Assembly (NCBI GenBank): GCA_028709545.1
Contig: JAQVWT010000003.1
Span: 1,874-51,279 of the forward strand
From: Bacilli bacterium
Lineage (GTDB): Bacteria; Bacillota_I; Bacilli_A; RF39; UBA660
Direction: 5' to 3'
Length of the DNA stretch: 49,406 nt
Positions 36,458-45,920 of this stretch are shown one piece after another. The notes under the pieces are model-generated. The model worked only from the letters and a program-made list of their open reading frames with translations. It was not told where the DNA came from and searched no databases. Position 1 is the first letter of the stretch; every line of letters begins with the position of its first letter. A program made the position numbers and the translations under genes.

Positions 36458-39400
36458 ATGGAAGAAATATATCAATTATTTAAAATAGATAATATAAATA
36501 GTGTTTCTGGGTTAACCGAAGAACTTAATATATTATATATTTATAATTATTTTATTAAAAAAAAGCAGAATATTATAGTTCTAGCTAGTTCTTTATATGA
36601 AGCAACTAAATATTATGAAAAATTACAGACATATACTAGCGAAGTATATTTTTTTCCTATGGATGAATTTTTAACTTCGGTCGCAATTGCAGTTTCTCCT
36701 GAATTTAAAAACCAGCGTTTAGAAACTTTACAAAAAATATCTGGAACTAAACCATGTATTATAGTCACTAACTTAATGGGATATTTAAGATATTTGCCTA
36801 GTAAAAATATTGTAAAAAAATCCTTTATTACTTTAAAAACTGGAGAAAACATTAACAGAAGTAGTCTTGAAACGATTTTAGATGAGTTCGGGTATAATAA
36901 AGTATCTTTAGTAACATCGACTGGAGAGTACTCTGTAAGAGGTTATGTAATTGATATTTATCCTATAGATAGTGAAAAACCAGTAAGAATTGAATTGTTC
37001 GGAAATTTAGTAGAAGATATTAAACTTTTTGATGCTGATACGCAGTTATCAATTAATTCAATTCAAAATCTTTCAATATCGCCATACAAGGAACTAGCTA
37101 CCTCAGATGATGAATCTCTATATAGCTTTTTAAAGGAACCTCTTGTATTTAATATTGAAAAAAAGTTAATAGATCAATCTTATAAACAATTACAAACCGA
37201 AATTTTTGAGTATAATTTGAAAAATACTACTCCAAATAAAAAATATATGTTTAATATGGAAGAAATTAATTCCGAGAAAGAAATTAATATTGGTGACTTT
37301 ACTATAAATAATCAAAATACATTTAGTTTAGATTGTCATAGTCTTGAAAATTTTGAAGGTAATTTAGATAAACTTAAAAAGTATGTTTTAGAGAAAACCC
37401 CAAAATATACTATCGTTTTTATGTTATCAAAAGATAAAATGATTAGGGAAATAAGCCAGTTGTTTTCTGATAATGTATATATTGGAAAAATCCAACCAGG
37501 CCGCATTAATATTATAAAACAAAAAATTAATAATGGTTTTATTGTTAATAATTTAATTTATATTAGCGAATTTGATATTGAACTTATCTCAAATTCAGTT
37601 ACATATAAACCTACTTTTAAAGTTGGTAAAAAAATTAAAGATTTTTCTGATATCCAAATAGGAGATTATGTAGTACACATCCATAATGGGATAGGCGTTT
37701 ATATGGGAATAGCAACATTAACTTCTCGAGGTTTTAAAAAAGATTATATTCAAATAAATTATCTAGATGATGATAAAGTTTATATACCAGTAGAAAAAAT
37801 CGAGACTATTTATAAATATACTGATAAAGAGGGAACAACTCCTAAAATTCATAAACTAGGGACATCTACATGGGCTAAAACAAAATTAGCAGTTCGTAAA
37901 AAAATTAAAGATATTTCTGAAGATTTGATCAATTTATATGCTGAAAGAGCAAAATCTAAAACAGAACCTTATTTGATTTTTCCAGAAGAAGAAACCTTTA
38001 AAATGAACTTTGAATATATTGAAACTCCGGATCAGACAAAGTGTATTGATGAACTTTTAAAGGATTTAGAAACAGACATTCCTACTGATCGTTTATTATG
38101 CGGAGATGTAGGGTTTGGGAAAACAGAGATTGCCTTTAGAGGTATTTTTAGAACTGTCTTAAATGGTTTTCAAGTCGCTTACTTGTGCCCAACAACAATA
38201 TTATCTAAGCAACAATATCTAAGTGCATTAAAAAGATTCAAAGATTATGGCATAAATATAGCTTTATTAAACAGATTTGTAACGCCTAAAGAAACAGAAG
38301 CTATAATTGCTGGTTTAAAAAACGGTAAAATTGATATAGTTTTTGGAACCCATAAATTACTGAATGAAAAGATTGAATATGCAAATTTAGGATTGCTTAT
38401 TATTGATGAAGAGCAGCGTTTCGGTGTAACTCATAAAGAAAAAATCAAGTCTATTAAAAAGAATGTAAACGTTCTAACGTTATCAGCAACTCCAATTCCT
38501 CGCACATTAAAAATGGCGATGTCTGGCCTTAAAGATTTATCAATTTTAGATACACCACCTCAAAATAGATATCCAATTCAAACTTATGTTATTGAAGAAG
38601 AAGACCTTTTAATAAAAGATGTGATTTATAAAGAATTATCACGAAAAGGGCAAGTATACTTCCTTTATAATAACGTGCTAAAGATAGAATCAAGAGTTGC
38701 AAAATTAAAGTTGTTAATTCCTGATGCTAGAATTTGCTATGCCCATGGACAGTTGCCAAAACATAAATTGGAGAATATTATTGAAGATTTTGTTGATTAC
38801 AAATATGACGTTTTAGTTTGCTCAACAATAATTGAAACCGGGATGGATATTACTAATGTTAATACTTTGATTGTAATTGATGCTCAAAACTATGGGTTAA
38901 GTCAGCTCTATCAACTTCGAGGCAGGGTTGGTCGCGGAGACAAAATTGCTTACGCTTATTTAATGTATAATCCGGCTAAAACTTTAACCGACACAGCGAT
39001 TAAAAGGCTTAAAGCAATTAAAGAATTCACCGAGCTAGGAAGTGGGTATAAAATAGCATTAAGAGATTTATCAATAAGAGGTGCCGGCGATTTACTAGGC
39101 AGCGAGCAAGCTGGATTTATAGATTCTGTTGGTATTAATTTATATACTCAAATGGTTGAAGAAGTAATGAATGAAATTAAAGGATTGCCTAATGAAGAAA
39201 TAGATAATGATGCATCATTAATTAACGTTGATACTCATATTCCTGAAAATTATGTGAGTGATGAAAATATTCGCATTGAAATACATAAATTAATAAACAA
39301 AGTCAAAGATTTGGAATCTTTAAACCAAGTGAGATATGAACTAGAAGATCGATTTGGAGAATTACCTGATAAGCTAATAATTTATATGTATGAAGAATGG

Positions 39401-39661
39401 TTTGAAAAACTATGTAATTCTCTTAACATAACTGAAGTAAATCAAAGCGAATCACAAATTACAATAACATTATCAAAGATTAATTCCGACAAAATAAATG
39501 GTGAAAAATTATTTCTTCAAACATATAATATTCATCCTAAATTTAAATTAAAATATTTCCTTAATAAAATTAGTATAACCTTGCCTCTTAAAGATTTAGA
39601 GAAACATTATATTTATTATTTGATCGAATTATTAGAGGTGATAAAATCACAAGTTGTATAA
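36458..39661 (+). CDS. mfd: Transcription-repair coupling factor Mfd
   Basis: Mfd removes RNA polymerase stalled at lesions and recruits UvrA. The 1067-residue protein has the UvrB-like N-terminal modules, the RNA-polymerase-interacting domain IGDYVVHIHNGIGVYMGI near 400, Walker A CGDVGFGKTEIAFRG near 547, the DEEQRFGVTHKEKIK motif near 648, and CSTIIETGMDITNVNTLIV with QLRGRVGRG near 820. It is slightly shorter than Bacillus Mfd (1177). It starts 6 bases after pth with AGGA. Confidence 0.98.
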   Translation: MEEIYQLFKIDNINSVSGLTEELNILYIYNYFIKKKQNIIVLASSLYEATKYYEKLQTYTSEVYFFPMDEFLTSVAIAVSPEFKNQRLETLQKISGTKPCIIVTNLMGYLRYLPSKNIVKKSFITLKTGENINRSSLETILDEFGYNKVSLVTSTGEYSVRGYVIDIYPIDSEKPVRIELFGNLVEDIKLFDADTQLSINSIQNLSISPYKELATSDDESLYSFLKEPLVFNIEKKLIDQSYKQLQTEIFEYNLKNTTPNKKYMFNMEEINSEKEINIGDFTINNQNTFSLDCHSLENFEGNLDKLKKYVLEKTPKYTIVFMLSKDKMIREISQLFSDNVYIGKIQPGRINIIKQKINNGFIVNNLIYISEFDIELISNSVTYKPTFKVGKKIKDFSDIQIGDYVVHIHNGIGVYMGIATLTSRGFKKDYIQINYLDDDKVYIPVEKIETIYKYTDKEGTTPKIHKLGTSTWAKTKLAVRKKIKDISEDLINLYAERAKSKTEPYLIFPEEETFKMNFEYIETPDQTKCIDELLKDLETDIPTDRLLCGDVGFGKTEIAFRGIFRTVLNGFQVAYLCPTTILSKQQYLSALKRFKDYGINIALLNRFVTPKETEAIIAGLKNGKIDIVFGTHKLLNEKIEYANLGLLIIDEEQRFGVTHKEKIKSIKKNVNVLTLSATPIPRTLKMAMSGLKDLSILDTPPQNRYPIQTYVIEEEDLLIKDVIYKELSRKGQVYFLYNNVLKIESRVAKLKLLIPDARICYAHGQLPKHKLENIIEDFVDYKYDVLVCSTIIETGMDITNVNTLIVIDAQNYGLSQLYQLRGRVGRGDKIAYAYLMYNPAKTLTDTAIKRLKAIKEFTELGSGYKIALRDLSIRGAGDLLGSEQAGFIDSVGINLYTQMVEEVMNEIKGLPNEEIDNDASLINVDTHIPENYVSDENIRIEIHKLINKVKDLESLNQVRYELEDRFGELPDKLIIYMYEEWFEKLCNSLNITEVNQSESQITITLSKINSDKINGEKLFLQTYNIHPKFKLKYFLNKISITLPLKDLEKHYIYYLIELLEVIKSQVV

Positions 39662-39703
39662 AAAAAGCATTAAAAGACACAATATAAAATAGTGGTGTTA
39701 ATA

Positions 39704-40210
39704 ATGAATGAAAACGGATATATAAGAAAAATAGATGAACTTGGACGTATTGTTATTCCTAAAGAACTAAGACGAAGATTAAAAATTCAAGATGGTGAAA
39801 ATTTAATAATAAATCACACTGATAACAAAATAAACTTGTCTAAATATTCTTATATTGGTAATAATAAAGATTTTATAGCCAAAACCGGTGATAAGTTAAG
39901 TTTTTTAATGAATGTAGAAGTACTTATCACAGATTTAGAGAATATAATATATAGTAGTAAAAATTATAGTAATAAAAAAATAGAAGATCAAATAAGCAAT
40001 TATTCTAAAAATCGTGAAAGTGCTTTAGTAGATAATTTAATAATAAATGATGATATAAAACTAGTTGATAACGTCTATATTGAACCTATAATATCTAATT
40101 CTATTGGAATTGGTGTGGTTATTTTAGTTAGTGAAAAGAAATCTGATAATGTTTCAAAGTTATGTAAACTAATCTCAGAAATAATTAGTTATCATATCAA
40201 TATTACTTGA
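39704..40210 (+). CDS. spoVT: Stage V sporulation regulator SpoVT (AbrB family)
   Basis: SpoVT modulates forespore sigma-G dependent genes. The 168-residue product has the AbrB swapped-hairpin domain GYIRKIDELGRIVIPKELRRRLKIQDGE at the N-terminus and a C-terminal region that would be a GAF-like domain (EPIISNSIGIGVVILVSEKK). The ATG at 39704 follows GTGGTG; a longer frame from GTG at 39692 is possible. It lies after mfd as in Bacillus, ten residues shorter than Bacillus SpoVT (178). Confidence 0.92.
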   Translation: MNENGYIRKIDELGRIVIPKELRRRLKIQDGENLIINHTDNKINLSKYSYIGNNKDFIAKTGDKLSFLMNVEVLITDLENIIYSSKNYSNKKIEDQISNYSKNRESALVDNLIINDDIKLVDNVYIEPIISNSIGIGVVILVSEKKSDNVSKLCKLISEIISYHINIT

Positions 40211-40241
40211 TTTGTTTAAAAAATAGTGCTAATATCTAGAG

Positions 40242-40437
40242 TAATAAACAAAGAAGGAACGAGTAATTATTTTAAATTTCATAGAGAACTTCTAATTTGG
40301 TGGAAAGAAGTAATTTAAATAATGAAGATGATTCTGGAGTTTAAACGGGATTTTCCACGTTAAGGAATTAAAGAGCATGTTAATCATGAAGTAAGGTGGT
40401 ACCGCGCTAATTAAGCGTCCTTAGTTTATGATTTTTT
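40242..40437 (+). ncRNA. T-box leader RNA of metG (probable tRNA-Met sensor)
   Basis: The conserved T-box element AAGGTGGTACCGCG lies at 40393-40406, in an antiterminator context, followed by a terminator helix (TAAGG/CCTTA with CGC/GCG) and a T-run (about 40431-40437). Stem I features run from about 40244 to 40350, with candidate AUG specifier codons at 40322 and 40328. A promoter TTGATT (40207-40212), 17 bases, TAATAT (40230-40235) precedes it. The adjacent synthetase confirms methionine as the likely ligand; I have not folded the specifier loop. Confidence 0.85.
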
Positions 40438-40458
40438 TGTTTTTGGAAGGTGATGAAA

Positions 40459-42018
40459 ATGAATAAAAAAATTTATATTACAACAGCAATTGATTATACA
40501 AGTCAAAAACCACATATTGGTAATAACTATGAAAAAGTAATTGCTGATGTTTTGGCAAGATATAAAAGATTAGACGGCTATGATGTCTTGTTTCAAACTG
40601 GTACAGATGAACACGGACAAAAAGTGATGGAAGAGGCAAAAAAAGTAGGAACTACACCTAATGAGTATGTTAATAACATCAGTAAGATAATGAAAGACTT
40701 ACTTGACTTATTAAATATATCTTATGATAAATTTGTAAGAACAATAGATCCAAACCATGAAAAAAAAGTACAAGAAATATTTGAGTATTTATATAATAAA
40801 GGCGATATTTATTTAGATAAATATGAAGGATGGTACTGCACACCTTGTGAATCATTTTATTTAGAGAAAGACTTACTTGATGGTAAATGTCCAGATTGTA
40901 ATAGATCAGTCACTCATAATTCAGAAGAAGCTTATTTTTTCAAATTATCTAAATATGAAAAAGATTTGTTAAATTATATTGAAAACAATCCTGATTTTAT
41001 TAAACCAGAATCTAAGAAAAGAGAAATGATTAATAACTTTATAAAAGAAGGGTTACAAGATTTATGTGTATCAAGAACCTCACTTGACTGGGGAATAAAG
41101 GTAAGTTTTGATCCAAAACATGTGGTTTATGTCTGGATAGATGCTTTATCAAACTATATTACTTTTATAGGTTATGATGTAAATGGAAATCACAGTGAAG
41201 AATTTAAAAAATATTGGCCCGCAGACTATCAAATAGCAGGAAAAGATATTATTAGATTTCATACAATTTACTGGCCTATTTTGTTAATGGCTTTAGATAT
41301 TCCTTTACCTAAAACTATTTATGGGCATCCATGGTTAACCATAGATGGCGGAAAAATAAGTAAATCTGTTGGAAATGTTATATATGTAGACGAATTAGCT
41401 AAACATTTTACAATCGATCAAATTAGATATTTTTTAATTCACAGTGTACCATATCAAAACGATGGAACAATGAATTATGAACTACTAATAAGCACGATTA
41501 ATAGTGATCTAGTTAACACATTAGGAAACTTAGTTAGTAGAACAAATGCGATGGTCATTAAATATTTTGATGGAATCGTTCCTAAATCTGCACTGGAAGA
41601 AAATGAAGATTTAGAGTTAAAAAATTATGCTGAAGAACTAAAAATAAAAACAACAAAACTAATAGATGATTGCTATTTTTCAGAATCGCTTAATAATATT
41701 ATGAAACTATTTAGAAAATGTAATAAGTATATTGATCAAACTGAGCCATGGAATTTAGCTAAAGACGAAAAAAAGCAAGAAAGATTAGGGACTGTCTTAT
41801 ATAATTTGGTAGAGTCTATTAGAATAGGAAGTGTTTTGCTTCAAGCCTATATCCCAGAAACAGCAGAAACTATTTTAAATAAAATTAATACCGATCAAAG
41901 AAGTTTAGCTAGCATAGATAATTTTGGTAATTATAAATCTGGAACCATAATTACTGATTCAACCCCGCTTTTTGCTCGAATAAATAAAGAAGATAAATTA
42001 AAAGAATTAGAAACTTAA
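40459..42018 (+). CDS. metG: Methionine-tRNA ligase
   Basis: MetG charges tRNA-Met. The 519-residue product has PHIGNNYEKVIADVLARY (HIGH-class) near residue 18, FQTGTDEHGQKVMEEAKK, the zinc knuckle CTPCESFYLEKDLLDGKCPDC near 125, and DGGKISKSVGNVI (KMSKS-class) near 298. The C-terminal tRNA-binding dimer domain of longer forms is missing. An AGGTGAT site supports the ATG at 40459. Expression is probably controlled by the preceding T-box. Confidence 0.98.
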   Translation: MNKKIYITTAIDYTSQKPHIGNNYEKVIADVLARYKRLDGYDVLFQTGTDEHGQKVMEEAKKVGTTPNEYVNNISKIMKDLLDLLNISYDKFVRTIDPNHEKKVQEIFEYLYNKGDIYLDKYEGWYCTPCESFYLEKDLLDGKCPDCNRSVTHNSEEAYFFKLSKYEKDLLNYIENNPDFIKPESKKREMINNFIKEGLQDLCVSRTSLDWGIKVSFDPKHVVYVWIDALSNYITFIGYDVNGNHSEEFKKYWPADYQIAGKDIIRFHTIYWPILLMALDIPLPKTIYGHPWLTIDGGKISKSVGNVIYVDELAKHFTIDQIRYFLIHSVPYQNDGTMNYELLISTINSDLVNTLGNLVSRTNAMVIKYFDGIVPKSALEENEDLELKNYAEELKIKTTKLIDDCYFSESLNNIMKLFRKCNKYIDQTEPWNLAKDEKKQERLGTVLYNLVESIRIGSVLLQAYIPETAETILNKINTDQRSLASIDNFGNYKSGTIITDSTPLFARINKEDKLKELET

Positions 42019-42063
42019 TTTATCTTTTTAAATATTTAATATATAATCATTAAGGAGGTAAAT

Positions 42064-42813
42064 ATGTTTACAGATACACATTGCCATATTTTATCAGAAG
42101 AATATAGTAATTATGAAGATATTATTCAAAATTTAAATAAACATAATATAAAAAGGATTATAATCAATGGTTATAATTTATCAAGTAATAAAGAAGTTCT
42201 AAAATTAATAAATAGATATTCAAATGTATATGGGGCAATTGGGCTGCATCCTAATTATATAGAAGAAAACAATGAAGTAGTGATAAATCATATTAAAGCC
42301 AATATTAATAATCAAAAAATAATAGCCATAGGCGAAATAGGGTTAGATTATTATCGAAATAATAATAACAAAGAAAAACAGTTAGAAGTATTTAATACAC
42401 TATTAACAATAGCTGATGAAAATAAACTTCCAGTTATTATTCATAACCGTGAATCAACAGAAGATTTAATAAAAATATTGAAAAAACATAATTTAAAAGG
42501 GATAATCCATTCTTTTTCAGGTAGTTATGAAACAGCACTTGAATTAATAAAATTGGGATTCAAACTGGGAATAAATGGCATTATCACCTTTAAAAACACT
42601 AATTTAGGAAACACTTTGAAAAGGATTGATTTAAAAAACATTCTAATTGAGACAGATTCTCCTTATTTAGCTCCAGAACCAGTAAGAGGATCAAAAAACG
42701 AACCTAGAAATTTAATTTATATTGCAAATAAAATAGCTAAAATTTATAATATTAATTTAGAAGAATTATCTATAATTTTAGAAAATAACTTCGCCGACGT
42801 TTTTGACATTTAA
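42064..42813 (+). CDS. tatD: TatD-family metal-dependent hydrolase
   Basis: TatD proteins are TIM-barrel metal hydrolases with DNase or phosphoesterase activity. The 249-residue protein shows FTDTHCHILSEEY with the HxH ligand pair at the N-terminus, IGEIGLDYY near 97, VIIHNRES near 130, IIHSFSGS near 155 and IETDSPYLAPEPVRGSKNEP near 200. An AGGAGGT site precedes the ATG. In Bacillus the same gene (yabD) lies between metS and yabE, as here. Confidence 0.95.
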   Translation: MFTDTHCHILSEEYSNYEDIIQNLNKHNIKRIIINGYNLSSNKEVLKLINRYSNVYGAIGLHPNYIEENNEVVINHIKANINNQKIIAIGEIGLDYYRNNNNKEKQLEVFNTLLTIADENKLPVIIHNRESTEDLIKILKKHNLKGIIHSFSGSYETALELIKLGFKLGINGIITFKNTNLGNTLKRIDLKNILIETDSPYLAPEPVRGSKNEPRNLIYIANKIAKIYNINLEELSIILENNFADVFDI

Positions 42814-42843
42814 CTGCCAATATGATAGAATATATCATATTGG
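42803..42843 (+). promoter_or_regulatory. Promoter with a perfect inverted repeat (operator) before the YabE-like gene
   Basis: TTGACA (42803-42808), 17 bases, TAGAAT (42826-42831) form a near-consensus promoter starting inside the tatD end. An 11-bp perfect inverted repeat, CCAATATGATA (42817-42827) and TATCATATTGG (42833-42843) with a 5-base spacer, spans the spacer, the -10 and the start site. Confidence 0.7.
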
Positions 42844-42854
42844 AGATAGAAAAT

Positions 42855-43403
42855 ATGAACAATAAAACATTGTTAAAAATTAATAAATATTTACGCATTA
42901 TTATTTTGGTAGTTGCAGTTTTAATGTGTCAGCAAGTATCACTGATGAAATCTGAGGCGAAAACAGCAAATAACAATTTAAATAAAACCTTAGATCTTCA
43001 TGCAATGGCAATTAAGTTAGACGAAATAATTAGAAATGATTTATATGCACCAATTGACACTTATAACGGTGTTTTAACGGGCTATGCAGCAGATTGCCCT
43101 TTATGTGGGGGAACACTTGGTTGTACTGGACAAGACGTGCTAACAGACCGTATTACGACACATAATGATGAAACTTACGGGACAGTTAGAATAGTAGCAT
43201 CATCTAAAAGTTTAAGGTGTGGTTCAATCGTTCAATTCGCTTTACCGTCTGTTTCAGATGAAAAGATAACCGCTATTGTTCTTGATCGTGGCGTTATTGG
43301 AACATCTCTAGATTTACTAGTTGAAAGCGAAGAAATAGCATATAATAATGTAGGAAGAAAACAAATTTCTTACGATATCTTAAGATTTGGATATGAAAGA
43401 TAA
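42855..43403 (+). CDS. 3D-domain (YabE-like) secreted or membrane-anchored protein
   Basis: The 182-residue product has an N-terminal hydrophobic segment (IIILVVAVLMCQQ, about residues 13-27) and a C-terminal 3D (aspartate-triad) domain: GYAADCPLCGGTLGCTGQD, SKSLRCGSIVQF and ITAIVLDRGVIGTSLDLLVES. The family contains wall-active enzymes such as Bacillus YabE, which lies in the same place between tatD and the rnmV-ksgA genes. The G5 domain of YabE is absent, so this is a minimal form. The ATG at 42855 is preferred over one at 42822, as GGAG lies 9 bases upstream. The promoter carries an operator-like repeat. Confidence 0.8.
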   Translation: MNNKTLLKINKYLRIIILVVAVLMCQQVSLMKSEAKTANNNLNKTLDLHAMAIKLDEIIRNDLYAPIDTYNGVLTGYAADCPLCGGTLGCTGQDVLTDRITTHNDETYGTVRIVASSKSLRCGSIVQFALPSVSDEKITAIVLDRGVIGTSLDLLVESEEIAYNNVGRKQISYDILRFGYER

Positions 43404-43447
43404 TGTAATTTATCTTTTTTTTTGATAAAATACTAGTAGTGATGAAA

Positions 43448-44221
43448 ATGAATAAATTTAATTATAAAAAAAAATACGGTCAAAACTTTTTAATTGATAA
43501 TAATGTTTTAGATAATATTTTAAGTAATTTAGATATAACTCCAGAAGATTTAATAATAGAGATAGGTGCTGGTAGTGGTAATTTAACAAAAAAACTTACT
43601 AGTTTTAATGCTCAAATTATTGCTTATGAAATAGATATTGATACAAAAGCTCATCTAGATAAGATTCAAAGACTAACATTTATTTATGATGACATATTAA
43701 AAAGAAACATCAAAGAGGATTTAAAACACTATCAATATAAAAATCTATATATTATTGGAAACTTACCATATTATATAACAACGCCAATTATCGAAAAAAT
43801 TACAAAAGAAGATTTGAATCCTAAGGGAATGTATTTCATGGTACAAAAAGAAGTTGCGGAAAGACTTACATCCCCACCGAAAAATAAAGAGTATGGATAT
43901 ATCACTGTCTATTTAAAATACTATTACAATATAGAAAAGCTTTTTAATGTTAGTAAGAATTCTTTTTTTCCTATTCCAAATGTTGAGAGTGCAGTTATTA
44001 AATTAACAAAACACAATATGTATCAGGTAAAAGATAAAAATGAGTTTATTAAACTAATAAGCGATGCTTTTAAACATAAAAGAAAAACTTTATTAAATAA
44101 TCTAAGTAATTATGATAAGGACTTAATCAAAAGCATTTTAGAAAAACATGAATATCCTATTTTAGTAAGGGCAGAAGAGTTACCAATTGAATTTTTCATT
44201 GAATTAGCAAATGCTTTATAG
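43448..44221 (+). CDS. rsmA: 16S rRNA dimethyladenosine transferase RsmA (KsgA)
   Basis: RsmA dimethylates two adjacent adenosines near the 3' end of 16S rRNA. The product shows KYGQNFLIDNNVLDNIL at the N-terminus, IEIGAGSGNLTKKL near residue 35, the catalytic NLPYYITTPII near 105 and FFPIPNVESAVIKL. The family N-terminus is consistent with the ATG at 43448; ATGs just upstream are less likely. The ribosome site is weak. rnmV, usually directly before ksgA in Bacillus, is missing. Confidence 0.96.
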   Translation: MNKFNYKKKYGQNFLIDNNVLDNILSNLDITPEDLIIEIGAGSGNLTKKLTSFNAQIIAYEIDIDTKAHLDKIQRLTFIYDDILKRNIKEDLKHYQYKNLYIIGNLPYYITTPIIEKITKEDLNPKGMYFMVQKEVAERLTSPPKNKEYGYITVYLKYYYNIEKLFNVSKNSFFPIPNVESAVIKLTKHNMYQVKDKNEFIKLISDAFKHKRKTLLNNLSNYDKDLIKSILEKHEYPILVRAEELPIEFFIELANAL

Positions 44222-44263
44222 CATTTTTTTCATTATTTTTCATACGGTTTAATAGGTGAGCCA

Positions 44264-45040
44264 ATGAAATTCAAAAAAGGAGATTTAGTGACGCGAAAAA
44301 GCCATAATCATGATACTGTTTTTAAAATTTTAAATATTCGTGATGATATTTGTTATTTGAAAGGCGTTAATGTTAGGCTTTATGCTGATAGTGAAATATC
44401 GGATTTAAAATTATATGAAGAAAAAAACAGTACAGATGACTTTGACAAAGTCAGTGAAGATATTGAAAGTTTAGATCGTCATGAATATTTTTTTATGCCC
44501 GCAAAGATTCTTCACTTTGATGGTGATTCAGATTATTTGCAAAGGTGTTTAAATTTTTATAAAAAATTAAATATCAGAGCTGTTGGTAAAGTTATAAAAG
44601 AGGAACTTCTTCCCCAGAAGATATTTAAATATTTAAATGAATATATTCCAGATATAGTAATAATAACTGGACATGATGCATATTATCGTAAAAATGGGGA
44701 TATTGGTGATATTAATAATTATAAAAATTCTAAACATTTTTGTGAGTCAATTAAAATCGCAAGAAAGTATGAAAAAAGTCATGATAAGCTTGTAATTATT
44801 GCTGGAGCTTGTCAAAGTGATTATGAGGAGTTAATAAAAAGTGGTGCAAATTATGCATCAAGTCCTAAAAGAGTTAATATTCATGCTCTTGATCCAGCAA
44901 TAATAGCTTCAACAGTAGCTTTAACTGAAAAGAATACTCCAGTTGATTTAATTGAAACTTTAGCAAAAACAAAGTATGGTTCAAATGGTATGGGTGGAAT
45001 TAAAGGAACTGGTTTAATGTATGTGGGGTATCCAAGATGA
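44264..45040 (+). CDS. yabG: Sporulation-specific protease YabG
   Basis: YabG processes coat proteins during spore maturation. The 258-residue product matches the family: AKILHFDGDSDYLQRCLNFYKKL near residue 80, PDIVIITGHDAYYRK near 125, and DKLVIIAGACQSDYEELIKSGANYASSPKRVNIHALDP near 170-210, with the conserved catalytic cysteine in GACQS. An AGGTGAGC site lies before the ATG. It is followed by veg, as in Bacillus (yabG-veg-sspF), with a four-base overlap. Confidence 0.95.
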   Translation: MKFKKGDLVTRKSHNHDTVFKILNIRDDICYLKGVNVRLYADSEISDLKLYEEKNSTDDFDKVSEDIESLDRHEYFFMPAKILHFDGDSDYLQRCLNFYKKLNIRAVGKVIKEELLPQKIFKYLNEYIPDIVIITGHDAYYRKNGDIGDINNYKNSKHFCESIKIARKYEKSHDKLVIIAGACQSDYEELIKSGANYASSPKRVNIHALDPAIIASTVALTEKNTPVDLIETLAKTKYGSNGMGGIKGTGLMYVGYPR

Positions 45041-45246
45041 TAGAAACAATTAAAAATGAGATTTATAATCACTTAAATAAAGAAGTTAAAGTAGTTTCTA
45101 AAGAAAATCGTAATAGAAACGAAATATTTTATGGAAACATAATTGAAATATACTCTCATGTTTTTATAGTGAGCAATGGTATAGATAAAAAGAGTTATAC
45201 TTACTCAGATATCTTAGCAAGAGATATCCAAATAACATTTTTATAA
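45037..45246 (+). CDS. veg: Veg protein
   Basis: Veg is a small conserved Firmicute protein reported to affect biofilm formation. The 69-residue product reads MIETIKNEIYNHLNKEVKVVSKENRNRNEIFYGNI, with FIVSNGIDKKSYTYSDILARDIQITF, matching the KIKxxLxxxxGxxVxLKAxxGRxK-type pattern with divergence. It overlaps the yabG stop codon by four bases (ATGA), so it is translated from the same message. It lies upstream of spoVG. Confidence 0.85.
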   Translation: MIETIKNEIYNHLNKEVKVVSKENRNRNEIFYGNIIEIYSHVFIVSNGIDKKSYTYSDILARDIQITFL

Positions 45247-45315
45247 AAAAAGTTGCTTTTTTGTTAATAATGTTTTAAACTTAGATTAAGTGAAAACTTA
45301 GAAGGAGTGTATGTT

Positions 45316-45573
45316 ATGGAAATCACATCAGTAAGTGTCCGCAAAGTTGAAAAAGAAGGTTCACGTATGAAAGGCATCGCTTCGGTATTATTAGATGATG
45401 CATTCGCTGTGCACGATATTCGAGTTATCGAAGGTGATAACGGATTGTTTATAGCAATGCCAAGTAGGAAAACTGCCACAGGCGGCTACAGAGATATTGC
45501 TCATCCAATTAATCCTGATGTTCGTAAACAATTTGAAGACGCAATAATTGAAGAATTTAAAAAAGCTGAATAA
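45316..45573 (+). CDS. spoVG: Septation regulator SpoVG
   Basis: SpoVG is a small regulatory protein that binds nucleic acid and affects asymmetric septation and cell-surface genes. The 85-residue product starts [20 protein letters not shown] and contains [43 protein letters not shown], the family hallmark. The ATG at 45316 follows GAAGGAG by 8 bases. Codon GC content is higher than in neighbours, as often seen for highly expressed genes. A terminator follows. Confidence 0.98.
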   Translation: MEITSVSVRKVEKEGSRMKGIASVLLDDAFAVHDIRVIEGDNGLFIAMPSRKTATGGYRDIAHPINPDVRKQFEDAIIEEFKKAE

Positions 45574-45593
45574 TTCGCATTAGCGAATTTTTT
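45572..45593 (+). terminator. Intrinsic terminator after spoVG
   Basis: AATTCGC (45572-45578) and GCGAATT (45583-45589) pair around an ATTA loop, followed by a T-run to 45593. Confidence 0.75.
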
Positions 45594-45638
45594 AATGTAT
45601 AAATTTTTAAAAAAGCCATATGATTTACTGGAGGAAAT

Positions 45639-45920
45639 ATGGATAAAATGATTGAAGTACCCGCGTTTTCACATGTAGTAAAGATTAATGACCGAAAAAA
45701 CATTGTCATAAGTGGGATAAAAAAAATTATAAGTTTTGATGACCGTGAATTTTATTTAGAGTCAACAATGGGAACTATTATTATTAAAGGAAGCGACTTA
45801 GAGATGATAAAGTTAGATACAGTAGAGGGTAATGTTTCAATAAAGGGAAAAATAGATAATTTTACATATACAGATATTGTTAATAAAGAAAGTTCAATTA
45901 TAAGTAAACTATTTAAATGA
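45639..45920 (+). CDS. yabP: Sporulation protein YabP
   Basis: YabP is a small sporulation protein of the YabP/YqfC family. The 93-residue product shows HVVKINDRKNIVISGIKKIISFDDREFYLESTMGTIIIKGSDLEMIKLDTVEGNVSIKGKI, the family's beta-rich core. An ATG follows TGGAGG. Its end overlaps the start of yabQ by four bases (ATGA), the usual yabP-yabQ coupling. It probably belongs to a sigma-E unit with yabQ and lies upstream of divIC as in Bacillus. Confidence 0.92.
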   Translation: MDKMIEVPAFSHVVKINDRKNIVISGIKKIISFDDREFYLESTMGTIIIKGSDLEMIKLDTVEGNVSIKGKIDNFTYTDIVNKESSIISKLFK

